64,000 nt of DNA from Bacillus massiliigorillae. Lineage in GTDB: Bacteria; Bacillota; Bacilli; Bacillales; DSM-1321. Of this stretch, positions 1-9,022 are shown piece after piece. Below the pieces are notes generated by a model, which was not told the DNA's origin, did not search any database, and worked only from the letters and a program-made list of their open reading frames with translations. The first letter of the stretch is position 1, and each line of letters starts with the position of its first letter. Position numbers and translations under genes: made by a program. Where the stretch lies: the NCBI RefSeq assembly GCF_000380245.2, contig NZ_HG428742.1, forward strand, positions 452,220 to 516,219, in the 5' to 3' direction.

Positions 1-17
1 CACAACCTTTTTATTAT

Positions 18-167
18 TGTCTAGCTCCTGCGCCCAGCTCCTAGTGGACTTCGCCAACCTCCCTACGATAAGTCAACATCGAATCACCTAACGGCTCTTC
101 GTGTTTCCTTTATCTTAAGGAAGTGGGCTCCAGTCCATACGTCGCAAAACGAGCACTTTCACTTTTC
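18..167 (-). repeat. Module A interspersed repeat, copy A1
   Basis: Read on the minus strand this begins GAAAAGTGAAAGTG and ends GGAGCTAGACA, as the other A copies do. It starts about four bases after the icmF stop codon, in the same orientation as icmF, so it would lie in the icmF 3' untranslated region. The outer arms are less well paired here (GCGAC against GGAGC) than in other copies, so this copy may be decaying. No reading frame is supported in it. Confidence 0.8.
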
Positions 168-170
168 CAA

Positions 171-3100
171 TCACATATTCCTTCTATACTGTCCGCCTAC
201 TTCGTAAAGTGCTCTTGTTATTTGGCCTAGGCTTGCTACGTTTACACAATGCATTAATTCGTTGAAGATGTTTTCTCCGCTCATCGCTACTTTTTTCAAG
301 TTGCGTAATGCGTCTTCTGTTTGATCTTTATGCTTCGCTTGGAATGCACGTAGATTTGTAATTTGACCTTCTTTTTCTTCTAACGTTGCTCGTGCCAACT
401 CAATATTGTTTAAATCTTCTTCTGTTGGTGGATTTGGATTTAAATATGTGTTTACTCCGATGATTGGCAACTCTCCAGTATGCTTCTTCATCTCATAATA
501 CATAGATTCATCCTGGATTTTACCACGTTGATATTGCGTTTCCATCGAGCCTAGAACGCCACCTCGATCATTTAATCGTTCAAACTCTTGAAGTACAGCT
601 TCTTCTACAAGATCTGTTAATTCTTCTACTATAAATGATCCTTGTAATGGATTTTCATTTTTCGTTAAACCATGTTCTTTCGTAATAATCATTTGAATAG
701 CCATTGCTCTGCGTACGGACTCTTCAGTTGGAGTAGTAATTGCTTCATCGTATGCATTCGTATGCAATGAATTACAATTATCATGTAGCGCCATTAAGGC
801 TTGTAGTGTTGTACGAATGTCGTTGAAATCTATTTCTTGAGCATGAAGTGATCGACCTGATGTTTGAATGTGGTATTTAAGCTTTTGACTGCGTTCGTTT
901 GCGCCATAACGATTTCTCATAACGGTTGACCAAATTCTGCGAGCTACTCGACCAATTACAGTATATTCCGCATCTAAACCATTAGAGAAGAAGAATGATA
1001 AGTTTGGTGCAAAATCATCAATTTTCATACCTCTACTTAAATAATATTCTACATATGTGAAACCATTAGATAATGTAAAGGCTAATTGAGAGATTGGATT
1101 TGCTCCGGCTTCTGCAATATGATAGCCGGAAATCGATACAGAATAATAGTTTCTCACTTTATTTCCAATAAAGTATTCTTGAATATCTCCCATCATGCGG
1201 AGTGCAAATTCTGTAGAGAATATACACGTATTTTGTCCTTGATCTTCTTTTAGAATATCCGCTTGCACTGTTCCGCGAACTGTTTGAAGAGTAAATTGCT
1301 TCACTTCTTCTTGTTCTGCAACTGTTAAACTTCTTCCTAATTCCTGCTCTTTCTTTTCTACTTGTTGAATAATAGCTGTATTTAAATACATAGCCAAAAT
1401 GATTGGTGCAGGTCCGTTAATTGTCATAGAAACAGAAGTGGACGGATGACATAAATCAAAACCACCATACAGCTTCTGCATGTCTTCTAATGTACAAATG
1501 CTAACACCACTTTCGCCAACTTTACCAAAGATATCAGGACGATGATCCGGATCTTCACCATATAAAGTAACTGAATCAAAGGCTGTACTTAAACGCTTTG
1601 CATCATCATCCTTGGATAGATAATGAAATCTCTTATTTGTTCTTGTAGGTGACCCTTCTCCAGCAAATTGACGCTTTGGATCTTCCCCTTCACGCTTGAA
1701 TGGAAACACACCTGCCGTATATGGGAAGTAACCAGGTACATTTTCTGTATAGACCCACGTTAAAATATCGCCATAATCTTTATATTTTGGTAGGGAAACC
1801 TTCGGAATCATCAAACCAGAAAGGCTCTTTGTCTTAAGCTCTGTCACGATTTCTTTATTACGAATAACTGTGACTAATTGATTTTGCTGATAGCTTTCCT
1901 TGAACTTATCCCAACCATTTAGTATGTTTTTCGACTCATTCGTTAATTGACTTTCTACCTTACCTTTTAATATTTGTAATGAAGCTAACACTTCTTCATT
2001 TACTTCATTTCTCTTAACCTCTTCAATTGCACCTTCTAATTGGAATAACTTACGTGCAATTTCTGCTTGTTCATTTGCCGTTGCCTTGTATTTTCTAACG
2101 GTTTCGGCTATTTCTCTTAAATAATAACGACGATCATTTGGAATAATGACATTTTGCAATTCTACATTACTATCCTTCGAGAATGATGTCGTCCAATTAT
2201 TACCTGTTTTTTCATTAATCAACTCTACTAATGCAGCGAATAAACCATTCGTTCCAGCATCATTAAACTGACTTGCAATCGTTCCATATACCGGCATATC
2301 CGTATACTCTTTATCAAATAAATTACGGCTACGCTGATATTGTTTTTGTACTTGTCGTTGCGCATCCTCTGAACCTTTTCGCTCAAACTTATTAATTACA
2401 ATTAGGTCCGCATAATCAATCATATCAATTTTCTCAAGTTGAGAAGGCGCTCCAAATTCACTCGTCATTACATAAAGAGAAATATCACATACTTCTGTAA
2501 TCGCAGCATCACCTTGACCAATACCCGATGTTTCTACAACAATTACATCAAAGTTTGCAGCCTTCACTACAGATAAAGCATCTTTCAATGCTAAAGAAAT
2601 TTCACTTCTTGAAGTACGAGTTGCTAAGCTTCGCATATACACACGATTATTAAAAATAGCATTCATACGAATACGGTCACCGAGTAGAGCGCCACCTGTT
2701 TTTTGCTTCGTTGGATCAATGGATAGAATGGCAATTTTTTTATCTGGTATTTCATTTAAGAATCGACGAATTAATTCATCTGTTAATGAGCTTTTTCCTG
2801 CTCCACCGGTTCCTGTAATTCCAATGACCGGAATTTTCTTTTCTAATTCATTGATTTTTTCCATCGTTGAGTCTAATGCTGCCGCTCTTTCACCAGCTTC
2901 ATTAATCTGATTCTCTACTGCCGTGATCAGTTTAGCTGCAGCTTGAAAATCACCTGATGGAAGTTTTTCAACGGTTTCTTCAAATGATGCACTTGCTAAT
3001 GCTTGATCGCATTCCTCCATCATCACATTAATCATGCCTTGTAGGCCTTGCTCACGGCCATCGTCAGGCGAAAAAATCCGTGCAATCCCATAATCATGCA

Positions 3101-3437
3101 GCTCTTTAATTTCACGTGGCACGATAACACCACCACCGCCGCCATAAATCCGAATATGTTCTGCTCCTTTTTCCTTTAATAAATCATACATATATTTAAA
3201 GTACTCTACGTGACCACCTTGATAAGAAGAAATCGCAATACCTTGTGCATCTTCTTGAATAGCTGCATTTACAACTTCTTCAACAGAACGGTTATGCCCA
3301 AGATGGATCACCTCTGCACCTGTACTTTGTAATATTCTTCTCATAATATTAATAGAAGCATCATGCCCATCAAACAAACTAGACGCTGTAATAAAACGAA
3401 TATGATTTTTTGGCTTATATAATGTAACCGCATTCAT
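171..3437 (-). CDS. icmF: Fused isobutyryl-CoA mutase IcmF (methylmalonyl-CoA mutase family)
   Basis: Adenosylcobalamin enzyme interconverting isobutyryl-CoA and n-butyryl-CoA, with its own G-protein chaperone fused in; cytoplasmic, in branched-chain and short-chain acyl-CoA metabolism. Visible in order: an N-terminal B12-binding domain with DGHDAS near residues 23-28 (the His is the expected lower cobalt ligand) and a GGGG stretch; a MeaB-like GTPase with P-loop GTGGAGKSS near residue 210; a linker; and a large C-terminal mutase barrel (TNKRFHYLS, DPDHRPDIFGK, LCHPSTSVSMTINGPAP). At 1088 residues it matches IcmF length. I chose the ATG at 3437 because GGGGGGA lies about seven bases before it; a start at 3452 would sit inside that ribosome site. 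A TetR gene lies just upstream. A substrate other than isobutyryl-CoA, such as pivalyl-CoA or isovaleryl-CoA, cannot be excluded. Confidence 0.93.
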   Translation of the reverse strand: MNAVTLYKPKNHIRFITASSLFDGHDASINIMRRILQSTGAEVIHLGHNRSVEEVVNAAIQEDAQGIAISSYQGGHVEYFKYMYDLLKEKGAEHIRIYGGGGGVIVPREIKELHDYGIARIFSPDDGREQGLQGMINVMMEECDQALASASFEETVEKLPSGDFQAAAKLITAVENQINEAGERAAALDSTMEKINELEKKIPVIGITGTGGAGKSSLTDELIRRFLNEIPDKKIAILSIDPTKQKTGGALLGDRIRMNAIFNNRVYMRSLATRTSRSEISLALKDALSVVKAANFDVIVVETSGIGQGDAAITEVCDISLYVMTSEFGAPSQLEKIDMIDYADLIVINKFERKGSEDAQRQVQKQYQRSRNLFDKEYTDMPVYGTIASQFNDAGTNGLFAALVELINEKTGNNWTTSFSKDSNVELQNVIIPNDRRYYLREIAETVRKYKATANEQAEIARKLFQLEGAIEEVKRNEVNEEVLASLQILKGKVESQLTNESKNILNGWDKFKESYQQNQLVTVIRNKEIVTELKTKSLSGLMIPKVSLPKYKDYGDILTWVYTENVPGYFPYTAGVFPFKREGEDPKRQFAGEGSPTRTNKRFHYLSKDDDAKRLSTAFDSVTLYGEDPDHRPDIFGKVGESGVSICTLEDMQKLYGGFDLCHPSTSVSMTINGPAPIILAMYLNTAIIQQVEKKEQELGRSLTVAEQEEVKQFTLQTVRGTVQADILKEDQGQNTCIFSTEFALRMMGDIQEYFIGNKVRNYYSVSISGYHIAEAGANPISQLAFTLSNGFTYVEYYLSRGMKIDDFAPNLSFFFSNGLDAEYTVIGRVARRIWSTVMRNRYGANERSQKLKYHIQTSGRSLHAQEIDFNDIRTTLQALMALHDNCNSLHTNAYDEAITTPTEESVRRAMAIQMIITKEHGLTKNENPLQGSFIVEELTDLVEEAVLQEFERLNDRGGVLGSMETQYQRGKIQDESMYYEMKKHTGELPIIGVNTYLNPNPPTEEDLNNIELARATLEEKEGQITNLRAFQAKHKDQTEDALRNLKKVAMSGENIFNELMHCVNVASLGQITRALYEVGGQYRRNM

Positions 3438-3474
3438 TGTCGTTCCCCCCATATTACTTTTATTCTAATTCGCC

Positions 3475-4101
3475 TTAAGAATTATTGATTAAACCCTTAA
3501 CTAATAAACTAGTTTGAACTTCAATATACTCTTCAATAGAAAACAAATTACGAAGTGCCCATCGTCTAAAACCCCACATTTGTCCTTGCACAAAAATATC
3601 GTGAGCAAGCATCTTAATTTGCTCTTCCGTTAAATGAATTTCGCCATTATCATTACAATCGCGAATTAAATTCTCAAACATCGCAACCATCGCGATTTCT
3701 TTATTCAGTACATATGGTAAAGCATCTTTGGATAACGATTTAGCTTCTTGATACATTACAAGAACTTCATCTTGCATTTCATCAACCACTTTGAAGTAAT
3801 TTGCTATTCCAAGTTTTAAACTTTCTAATGTACCTTTTTTCCCGGATAAATCTCGTTCTAGCCTTTCTTTAACTTCATCATAAATTCGATCAATAACTAG
3901 ATATAGTACATCTTCCTTCGTGCGAATATATTCATAAAGAGTCCCAATACTAAATCCAGATGCTTTTGCAATTTCTCTTGTTGTTGTTCGATGAAAACCT
4001 TTTTCTTTAAAAAGCGAAACGGCACCTTTAATCATTTGATTCCGCCTTTTCTTAATTAGCAGTTCATCTTTAACTGATGCCTGGACTTCTCTTCGCCTCA
4101 T
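3475..4101 (-). CDS. TetR/AcrR-family regulator of the acyl-CoA block
   Basis: A 208-residue TetR-family protein. The N-terminal helix-turn-helix is clear (TTTREIAKASGFSIGTLYEY, residues about 41-60), followed by an all-helical ligand domain typical of repressors that sense small hydrophobic molecules or acyl-CoA. It ends about 40 bases before the icmF start and is probably co-transcribed with it. Position among fatty-acid and acyl-CoA genes suggests an acyl-CoA responsive repressor similar to FadR (YsiA), but that is inference. FadR-like palindromes upstream of fadF and the thiolase gene are candidate targets. The start follows AAAGGGTGGTG on the minus strand. Confidence 0.85.
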   Translation of the reverse strand: MRRREVQASVKDELLIKKRRNQMIKGAVSLFKEKGFHRTTTREIAKASGFSIGTLYEYIRTKEDVLYLVIDRIYDEVKERLERDLSGKKGTLESLKLGIANYFKVVDEMQDEVLVMYQEAKSLSKDALPYVLNKEIAMVAMFENLIRDCNDNGEIHLTEEQIKMLAHDIFVQGQMWGFRRWALRNLFSIEEYIEVQTSLLVKGLINNS

Positions 4102-4273
4102 TAATACACCACCCTTTAAAACCGTATCGCTTCATCCACACCCCTACGGAACAAAGCATTATATATATGGAACACAAAGAGCAAAAAAAGTGCTAAAAAA
4201 CCTATAAGATTGGCACTTCTTTGCCCTTCATATTGCCTTATATTATCAAATGTTTAAAGGAATAATTAGATCA

Positions 4274-5416
4274 TTAATCCCTCGTAATCATTCTTGAAAT
4301 TACAAGCTTTTGGATCTCTTGTGTTCCTTCATATATTTGCGTAATTTTTGCATCCCTCATATAACGCTCCACAGGATAATCTTTTGTATAACCATAGCCG
4401 CCAAATACTTGAACAGCTTCTGTTGTTACTTTCATTGCTGTGTCACCAGCGAATAATTTAGACATGGCAGATTCTTTCCCATAAGGTAAGCCTTCTGATT
4501 CTAACCATGCTGCTTGATATGTTAAAAGACGAGCTGCTTCAACACTTGTTGCCATATCTGCTAATTTAAAGCCAATGCCTTGTTGTGCGGCAATTGGTTT
4601 ACCAAACTGAACACGTTCTTTAGAATAGTCAACAGCTGCATCAAGAGCACCTTGAGCAATCCCTACAGCTTGTGCAGCAATACCATTTCTTCCACCATCA
4701 AGTGTCATCATTGCGATTTTGAAGCCGTCTCCTTCATTCCCAAGAAGATTTTCTTTTGGTACACGGCAATCTTCGAAAATGATTTCAGTTGTTGGAGAAG
4801 AACGAATACCTAATTTTTGTTCTTTCTTACCTACACTGAATCCTGGGAATGTGCTTTCTACGATAAATGCACTTGTTCCTTTTTGTTTAGACGATGGGTC
4901 TGTTAAAGCAAATACAACGTAAATATCAGCGATTCCACCGTTTGTGATGAAGATTTTTGAGCCATTTAATACATACTCATCACCATCAAGCTTAGCTGTT
5001 GTAATCATGCCGCCAGCATCTGACCCTGAACCAGGCTCAGTTAAGCCGTAGGCACCGATTTTTTCACCTTGTGCCATTGGACGAAGATATTTTTGTTTTT
5101 GTTCTTCATTACCAAATTTATATACAGGCCAGCCTGCTAATGAAGTATGAGCTGAAAGAGTTACCCCTGTAGAAGCACAAACACGGGATAATTCTTCGAT
5201 TGCGATACAATATGCTAAATAATCGCTACCGATTCCACCGTACTCTTCCGGCCACGGAATACCAGTCAACCCTAACTCAGCCATTTTTTTGAAGATATCC
5301 ATGTCAAATCTTTCTTCTTCATCACGCTCTGCTGCTGATGGTGCTACTTCATTTCTTGCAAAATCACGAACCATTTTACGAATCATTTCATGCTCTTCTG
5401 TTAATTTAAAATTCAT
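4274..5416 (-). CDS. Acyl-CoA dehydrogenase (first of a tandem pair)
   Basis: FAD-dependent acyl-CoA dehydrogenase of 380 residues, catalysing alpha,beta-dehydrogenation of an acyl-CoA with electrons passed to ETF. The three family regions are visible: an N-terminal helical domain, the middle beta domain with YGLTEPGSGSDAGG and FITNGG, and a C-terminal helical domain with RVQFGKPIAAQQ, QVFGGYGYTKDYPVER and IYEGTQEIQ. The Glu of YEGT is the usual catalytic base position in short-chain members. It is about 60% like its upstream neighbour by eye, so the pair probably arose by duplication with different chain-length or branching preference. The gap between them is 29 bases, which implies one transcript. 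AcdA/MmgC-like, but exact substrate is unknown. Confidence 0.92.
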   Translation of the reverse strand: MNFKLTEEHEMIRKMVRDFARNEVAPSAAERDEEERFDMDIFKKMAELGLTGIPWPEEYGGIGSDYLAYCIAIEELSRVCASTGVTLSAHTSLAGWPVYKFGNEEQKQKYLRPMAQGEKIGAYGLTEPGSGSDAGGMITTAKLDGDEYVLNGSKIFITNGGIADIYVVFALTDPSSKQKGTSAFIVESTFPGFSVGKKEQKLGIRSSPTTEIIFEDCRVPKENLLGNEGDGFKIAMMTLDGGRNGIAAQAVGIAQGALDAAVDYSKERVQFGKPIAAQQGIGFKLADMATSVEAARLLTYQAAWLESEGLPYGKESAMSKLFAGDTAMKVTTEAVQVFGGYGYTKDYPVERYMRDAKITQIYEGTQEIQKLVISRMITRD

Positions 5417-5445
5417 AATAATTCCCCACCTTAATCTTTATCTAT

Positions 5446-6582
5446 TTATTTAGTTAAAAATTTGGAAATAACCATTCTTTGAATTTCACTTGTACCTTCG
5501 TAAATTTCCGTTACTTTTGCATCACGGAAATATCTTTCAACCGGATATTCTTTCGTGTATCCATAACCACCAAACACTTGGATAGCTTCTATAGATACCT
5601 CTACCGCCGTTTTTGAAGCAAATAATTTAGCAATAGATGCTTCCTTTCCACTAGGTAGATTAGCAGCACGTATGCTCGCTGCCTGATAAACAAGCAATCT
5701 CGCTGCCTCAATATTTGTAGCCATTTCTGCAAGTTTGAAGCCAATCCCCTGCTGAGCAGCAATTGGTTTACCGAATTGCTTACGTTCTTTACTGTAAGCA
5801 ACAGCATGTTCCATAGCGCCTTCAGCAATTCCTAATGATTGTGCGGCAATGCCTATTCTTCCTGCATCTAAGTTAGCCATCGCGATCTTGAAGCCTTCTC
5901 CTTCAGCTCCTAATAGATTCTCTTTTGGTACTTTCATATTTTCGAAAGTAATTTGAACCGTTCGTGAACCGAGTAGCCCCATTTTATGTTCATCTTTTCC
6001 TATAATAAATCCAGGTGTATCCTTCTCTACGATGAATGCCGATATGCCTTTACTTACTTTGGTTTGATCAGTGGAAGCAAACACGATGTATACATCTGCT
6101 TCTCCGCCATTTGTAATAAATACTTTAGAGCCGTTAATAATATAATGGTCTCCCTGTAATACGGCGCGAGATTTTAAACTTGCTGCATCTGACCCGGCCC
6201 CTGGCTCAGTTAAACAGAATGCTCCTAAATATTGACCAGAAGCAAGCTTAGGCACATACTTTTGTTTCTGTTCTTCTGTGCCGAAATACAGAATTGGATT
6301 TGTTCCTACAGATGTGTGTACGGAGAGAATAACTCCCAACGTTGGACTCACTCTAGAGATTTCATTAATCGCAATAATATAGGAAACAAAGTCCATTTGA
6401 GCTCCACCATATTGCTCTGGAATTGGAATACCCATTAATCCTAGTTCACCCATCTTTTGAATAAGTTCTCTAGGAAACTCCCCTTTTTCCATTCTTTCTA
6501 CAAATGGTTTGACCTCATTTTGAACAAAATCGCGGACCATCTTTCGCATCATGCCCTGTTCTTCTGTAAAACGTAAATCCAT
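5446..6582 (-). CDS. Acyl-CoA dehydrogenase (second of a tandem pair)
   Basis: A 378-residue acyl-CoA dehydrogenase, paralogous to the gene immediately downstream. It carries AFCLTEPGAGSDAASL and FITNGGEAD in the flavin/substrate region and RKQFGKPIAAQQ, QVFGGYGYTKEYPVER and IYEGTSEIQR in the C-terminal domain, including the expected catalytic Glu. It lies 38 bases downstream of the 3-hydroxybutyryl-CoA dehydrogenase gene on the same strand and feeds the same beta-oxidation-like sequence: acyl-CoA to enoyl-CoA here, hydroxyacyl-CoA oxidation and thiolysis by its neighbours. No enoyl-CoA hydratase is encoded in the block, so that step must come from elsewhere. Confidence 0.92.
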   Translation of the reverse strand: MDLRFTEEQGMMRKMVRDFVQNEVKPFVERMEKGEFPRELIQKMGELGLMGIPIPEQYGGAQMDFVSYIIAINEISRVSPTLGVILSVHTSVGTNPILYFGTEEQKQKYVPKLASGQYLGAFCLTEPGAGSDAASLKSRAVLQGDHYIINGSKVFITNGGEADVYIVFASTDQTKVSKGISAFIVEKDTPGFIIGKDEHKMGLLGSRTVQITFENMKVPKENLLGAEGEGFKIAMANLDAGRIGIAAQSLGIAEGAMEHAVAYSKERKQFGKPIAAQQGIGFKLAEMATNIEAARLLVYQAASIRAANLPSGKEASIAKLFASKTAVEVSIEAIQVFGGYGYTKEYPVERYFRDAKVTEIYEGTSEIQRMVISKFLTK

Positions 6583-6620
6583 CCCCCTAGCCCCCCTCGA
6601 TGCTTTAAAGCCACTCTAAC

Positions 6621-7472
6621 TTATTCGTACGTATAAAAACCTTTACCTGCCTTCTTACCTAACCAACCAGCTTTCACATATTTTCGTAGCAATGGACATG
6701 GACGATACTTATCGTCTCCAAATCCTTCGTGAAGCGTTTCCATAATATAAAGACAAGTATCTAAGCCAATGAAGTCTGCTAGCGTAAGCGGTCCCATCGG
6801 ATGATTCATTCCTAACTTCATGACATCATCAATAGCTTCCTTCGATGCAACACCTTCATATAATGTGTAGATGGCTTCATTTATCATTGGCATTAGGATG
6901 CGATTCGCAACAAAGCCTGGAAAATCATTCACTTCAACTGGAATTTTATTAAGCGCTTTTGCTAAATCTTCAACCACTTGATACACTTCATCGCTCGTTG
7001 CTAAGCCACGAATTACTTCAACTAATTTCATAGCAGGTACAGGATTCATGAAGTGCATGCCAATTACTTTCTCTGGTCTATTCGTAACAGCTGCAATTTC
7101 AGTAATAGGTAAAGAAGAAGTGTTTGTTGCCAAAATAGTCTGTTCAGCAGCAATACTATCTAATTCGGCAAACAGTTTTGATTTAATCTCCATGTTTTCT
7201 ACAGCTGCTTCAATGACAATATCTACTTTTGCTGCATTTTGCAGATCAACAGACGGAATAAGACGTTGAAGTGTATTCGCTTGCTCTTCTTCTGTCATTT
7301 TGCCTTTAGATACTTGTCGAGCTAGGTTTTTCTTAATAACATTTAAACCTTTCTCAACAAATTCTTCTTTTAAATCATGGAGGTACACACTGTACCCTGA
7401 CATCGCACATACTTGAGCAATACCGCCACCCATTTGACCTGCGCCAATTACCATAACCTGCTTAATAGTCAA
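6621..7472 (-). CDS. mmgB: 3-hydroxybutyryl-CoA dehydrogenase
   Basis: NAD(P)-dependent 3-hydroxyacyl-CoA dehydrogenase of 283 residues, oxidising 3-hydroxybutyryl-CoA to acetoacetyl-CoA or the reverse. The N-terminal Rossmann fold shows VIGAGQMGGGIAQV (residues about 8-21); the catalytic His is in GMHFMNPVPAMKLVEV, and NDFPGFVANRILMPMINEA marks the start of the C-terminal helical domain. The length is that of HBD/MmgB/PaaH proteins. The gene is between the thiolase and the acyl-CoA dehydrogenases and has its own promoter-like sequence after a hairpin that probably ends thiolase transcription. The symbol follows the B. subtilis mother-cell mmgB; hbd is equally suitable, and I cannot tell which is the true orthologue. 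Confidence 0.9.
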   Translation of the reverse strand: MTIKQVMVIGAGQMGGGIAQVCAMSGYSVYLHDLKEEFVEKGLNVIKKNLARQVSKGKMTEEEQANTLQRLIPSVDLQNAAKVDIVIEAAVENMEIKSKLFAELDSIAAEQTILATNTSSLPITEIAAVTNRPEKVIGMHFMNPVPAMKLVEVIRGLATSDEVYQVVEDLAKALNKIPVEVNDFPGFVANRILMPMINEAIYTLYEGVASKEAIDDVMKLGMNHPMGPLTLADFIGLDTCLYIMETLHEGFGDDKYRPCPLLRKYVKAGWLGKKAGKGFYTYE

Positions 7473-7505
7473 TTTAACTTCCCCCTTGTATTTTCTTTAA
7501 CCCTT

Positions 7506-7534
7506 ATGATGTATATTGTTGAGCGGTTGTTCAA
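7506..7534 (-). promoter_or_regulatory. Candidate promoter and palindrome before the hydroxybutyryl-CoA dehydrogenase gene
   Basis: On the minus strand TTGAAC (7529-7534) and CATCAT (7506-7511) are separated by 17 bases, a plausible vegetative promoter 34 bases ahead of the gene. The sequence TTGAGCGGTTGTTCAA at 7519-7534 is an imperfect palindrome lying across the -35 and spacer, loosely like the operator-type palindromes before the thiolase and fadF genes. Seen in sequence; regulatory role is inferred. Confidence 0.4.
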
Positions 7535-7540
7535 TTCCAC

Positions 7541-7587
7541 TCAAAAAATGATGTTGGGTAGGAACTTAAGGCAAGTCCATCCCAACA
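7541..7587 (-). terminator. Probable terminator after the thiolase gene
   Basis: TGTTGGG (7552-7558) pairs with CCCAACA (7581-7587), with further pairing inside after two mismatches. On the minus strand the stem is followed by TCATTTTTTG. It sits directly after the thiolase gene and before the promoter-like sequence of the next gene, so this block is probably more than one transcript. Confidence 0.5.
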
Positions 7588-7613
7588 CTCACTAACCATA
7601 TACGGTGCCTTGC

Positions 7614-8801
7614 TTATGCCTTTGGTACTTCAATCATGATTGCATCACCTTGGCCGCCGCCGCTACAAATAGCTGCAACGCCAATTCCGCCGCCTCTTCT
7701 CTTTAATTCGTAGATTAAAGTAAGAATAATTCTAGTACCACTAGCACCGATTGGATGGCCTAACGCTACTGCCCCACCATTTACATTCACTTTGTCAGGA
7801 TTTAAGTTTGCTAGTTTATTACTTGCCAAGGCAACAGCAGCAAAAGCTTCATTGATCTCAAATAAATCAATTTCTTCTGCAGTTTTGCCCGTTTTCTTTA
7901 AGATTTCATTAATAACCAAACCAGGTGTTTGAGGAAAGTCCTTCGATTCAATAGCAATTTCAGCATGACCAAGGATATATGCTAAAGTCTCTTTACCTTC
8001 AGCCTTAGCACGATCTTCACTCATCAACACAAGTGCTGCTGCCCCATCGTTTACTCCAGGAGCATTCCCAGCTGTAATTGTTCCCTCTTTACCAAACGCT
8101 GGCTTTAAATTTGATAGCGTTTCCACAGTAGTGCCTTTTCGAGGAGCTTCATCGTGTTCTACTAGCTGTGGCTCGCCTTTTCGTTGCGGGATTTCAACTG
8201 CAACAATTTCTTCTGCTAGTTTGCCAGATTCAATTGCTTCTAGTGCTAGCTTATGGCTACGATATGACCATTGGTCTTGCTCTTCTCTGCTAATATCAAA
8301 CTCAGCCGCAGTACTATTACCGAATGTTCCCATATGCACACCTGTGAAACTACAACTTAAACCATCGTGAATCATTAAATCTTTTGCAGGCGATTCTCCC
8401 ATTCTCATTCCCCAACGAGCATTTGGAAGAATATAAGGAGCATTACTCATGGATTCCATTCCACCAGCAACGATAATTTCCTCTTCACCAGCACGAATTA
8501 GAAGATCGGCTAATGTCACACTTCGCATACCAGATGCACAAACTTTATTAATCGTTTCTGTCTTAACATTCCAAGGTAAATCTGCTTTTCTAGAAGCTTG
8601 GCGTGAAGGAATTTGACCTTGGCCACCTTGTAGAACAGTTCCCATAATTACTTCGCCAACAGACTCTGGATCTACATTTCCTCGTTTCAAGGCTTCTTTA
8701 ATTACTATTCCACCAAGATCTGATGCAGATAAACTACTTAAACCGCCACCGAACTTACCAAATGGTGTTCTTACCCCACTTACAATAACCGCTTTTGCCA
8801 T
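7614..8801 (-). CDS. mmgA: Acetyl-CoA acetyltransferase (thiolase)
   Basis: Biosynthetic/degradative thiolase of 395 residues, condensing two acetyl-CoA or cleaving acetoacetyl-CoA. The acyl-carrying Cys88 is in NKVCASGMRSV, the His349 in GHPIGASG and the second catalytic Cys379 in CSGGGQGDA; NEAFAAV is also present, so all catalytic residues are in place. Length is normal for the family. It lies between fadF and the 3-hydroxybutyryl-CoA dehydrogenase gene, consistent with the last step of a beta-oxidation series. A strong hairpin lies between it and fadF, and a palindrome of the TGA...TCA type lies 50-70 bases before its start, so it is probably transcribed from its own regulated promoter. 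Confidence 0.93.
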   Translation of the reverse strand: MAKAVIVSGVRTPFGKFGGGLSSLSASDLGGIVIKEALKRGNVDPESVGEVIMGTVLQGGQGQIPSRQASRKADLPWNVKTETINKVCASGMRSVTLADLLIRAGEEEIIVAGGMESMSNAPYILPNARWGMRMGESPAKDLMIHDGLSCSFTGVHMGTFGNSTAAEFDISREEQDQWSYRSHKLALEAIESGKLAEEIVAVEIPQRKGEPQLVEHDEAPRKGTTVETLSNLKPAFGKEGTITAGNAPGVNDGAAALVLMSEDRAKAEGKETLAYILGHAEIAIESKDFPQTPGLVINEILKKTGKTAEEIDLFEINEAFAAVALASNKLANLNPDKVNVNGGAVALGHPIGASGTRIILTLIYELKRRGGGIGVAAICSGGGQGDAIMIEVPKA

Positions 8802-8853
8802 CTTACCCTCGCCCTTCTTCTGAAAATTTAGACAATAAACCTTAAACGACCTC

Positions 8854-8871
8854 TGACCGAACGCTCACTCA
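8854..8871. promoter_or_regulatory. FadR/TetR-like operator before the thiolase gene
   Basis: The 18-base TGACCGAACGCTCACTCA is an inverted repeat of the form TGAnnGA...TCAnTCA. It shares spacing with the fadF-promoter palindrome at 11271-11288 and with the published Bacillus FadR consensus TGAATGANTANTCATTCA, though several inner bases differ. It may bind the nearby TetR protein or a genomic FadR. Confidence 0.45.
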
Positions 8872-8880
8872 AAATAAACC

Positions 8881-8920
8881 AAAAGAAAAGGGAGGCATCT
8901 TCATGCTACCCTATTCTTTT
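8881..8920 (-). terminator. Terminator after fadF
   Basis: A long near-symmetrical hairpin: AAAAGAAAAGGG on the left pairs with CCCTATTCTTTT on the right with one mismatch, and GGCAT/ATGC add inner pairing. It lies 100 bases past the fadF stop and before the thiolase operator, separating the two genes. The U-rich flank makes it usable on the minus strand. Confidence 0.6.
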
Positions 8921-9022
8921 GTGAATATTTCAAATAAGTAAATGACCCTTTAACAACTTCATTGTACATGATTGCACAGTAAATTCAAACCATTTTTGTA
9001 CAAATAAGTAAATCCCTAAATC

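Noticed and set aside
2719..2910. Open frames on the opposite strand of icmF and other long genes (for example 14662-15045, 42843-43403)
   Set aside because: They have no ribosome site, lie fully inside well-supported genes and encode no recognisable domain; they are frame shadows.
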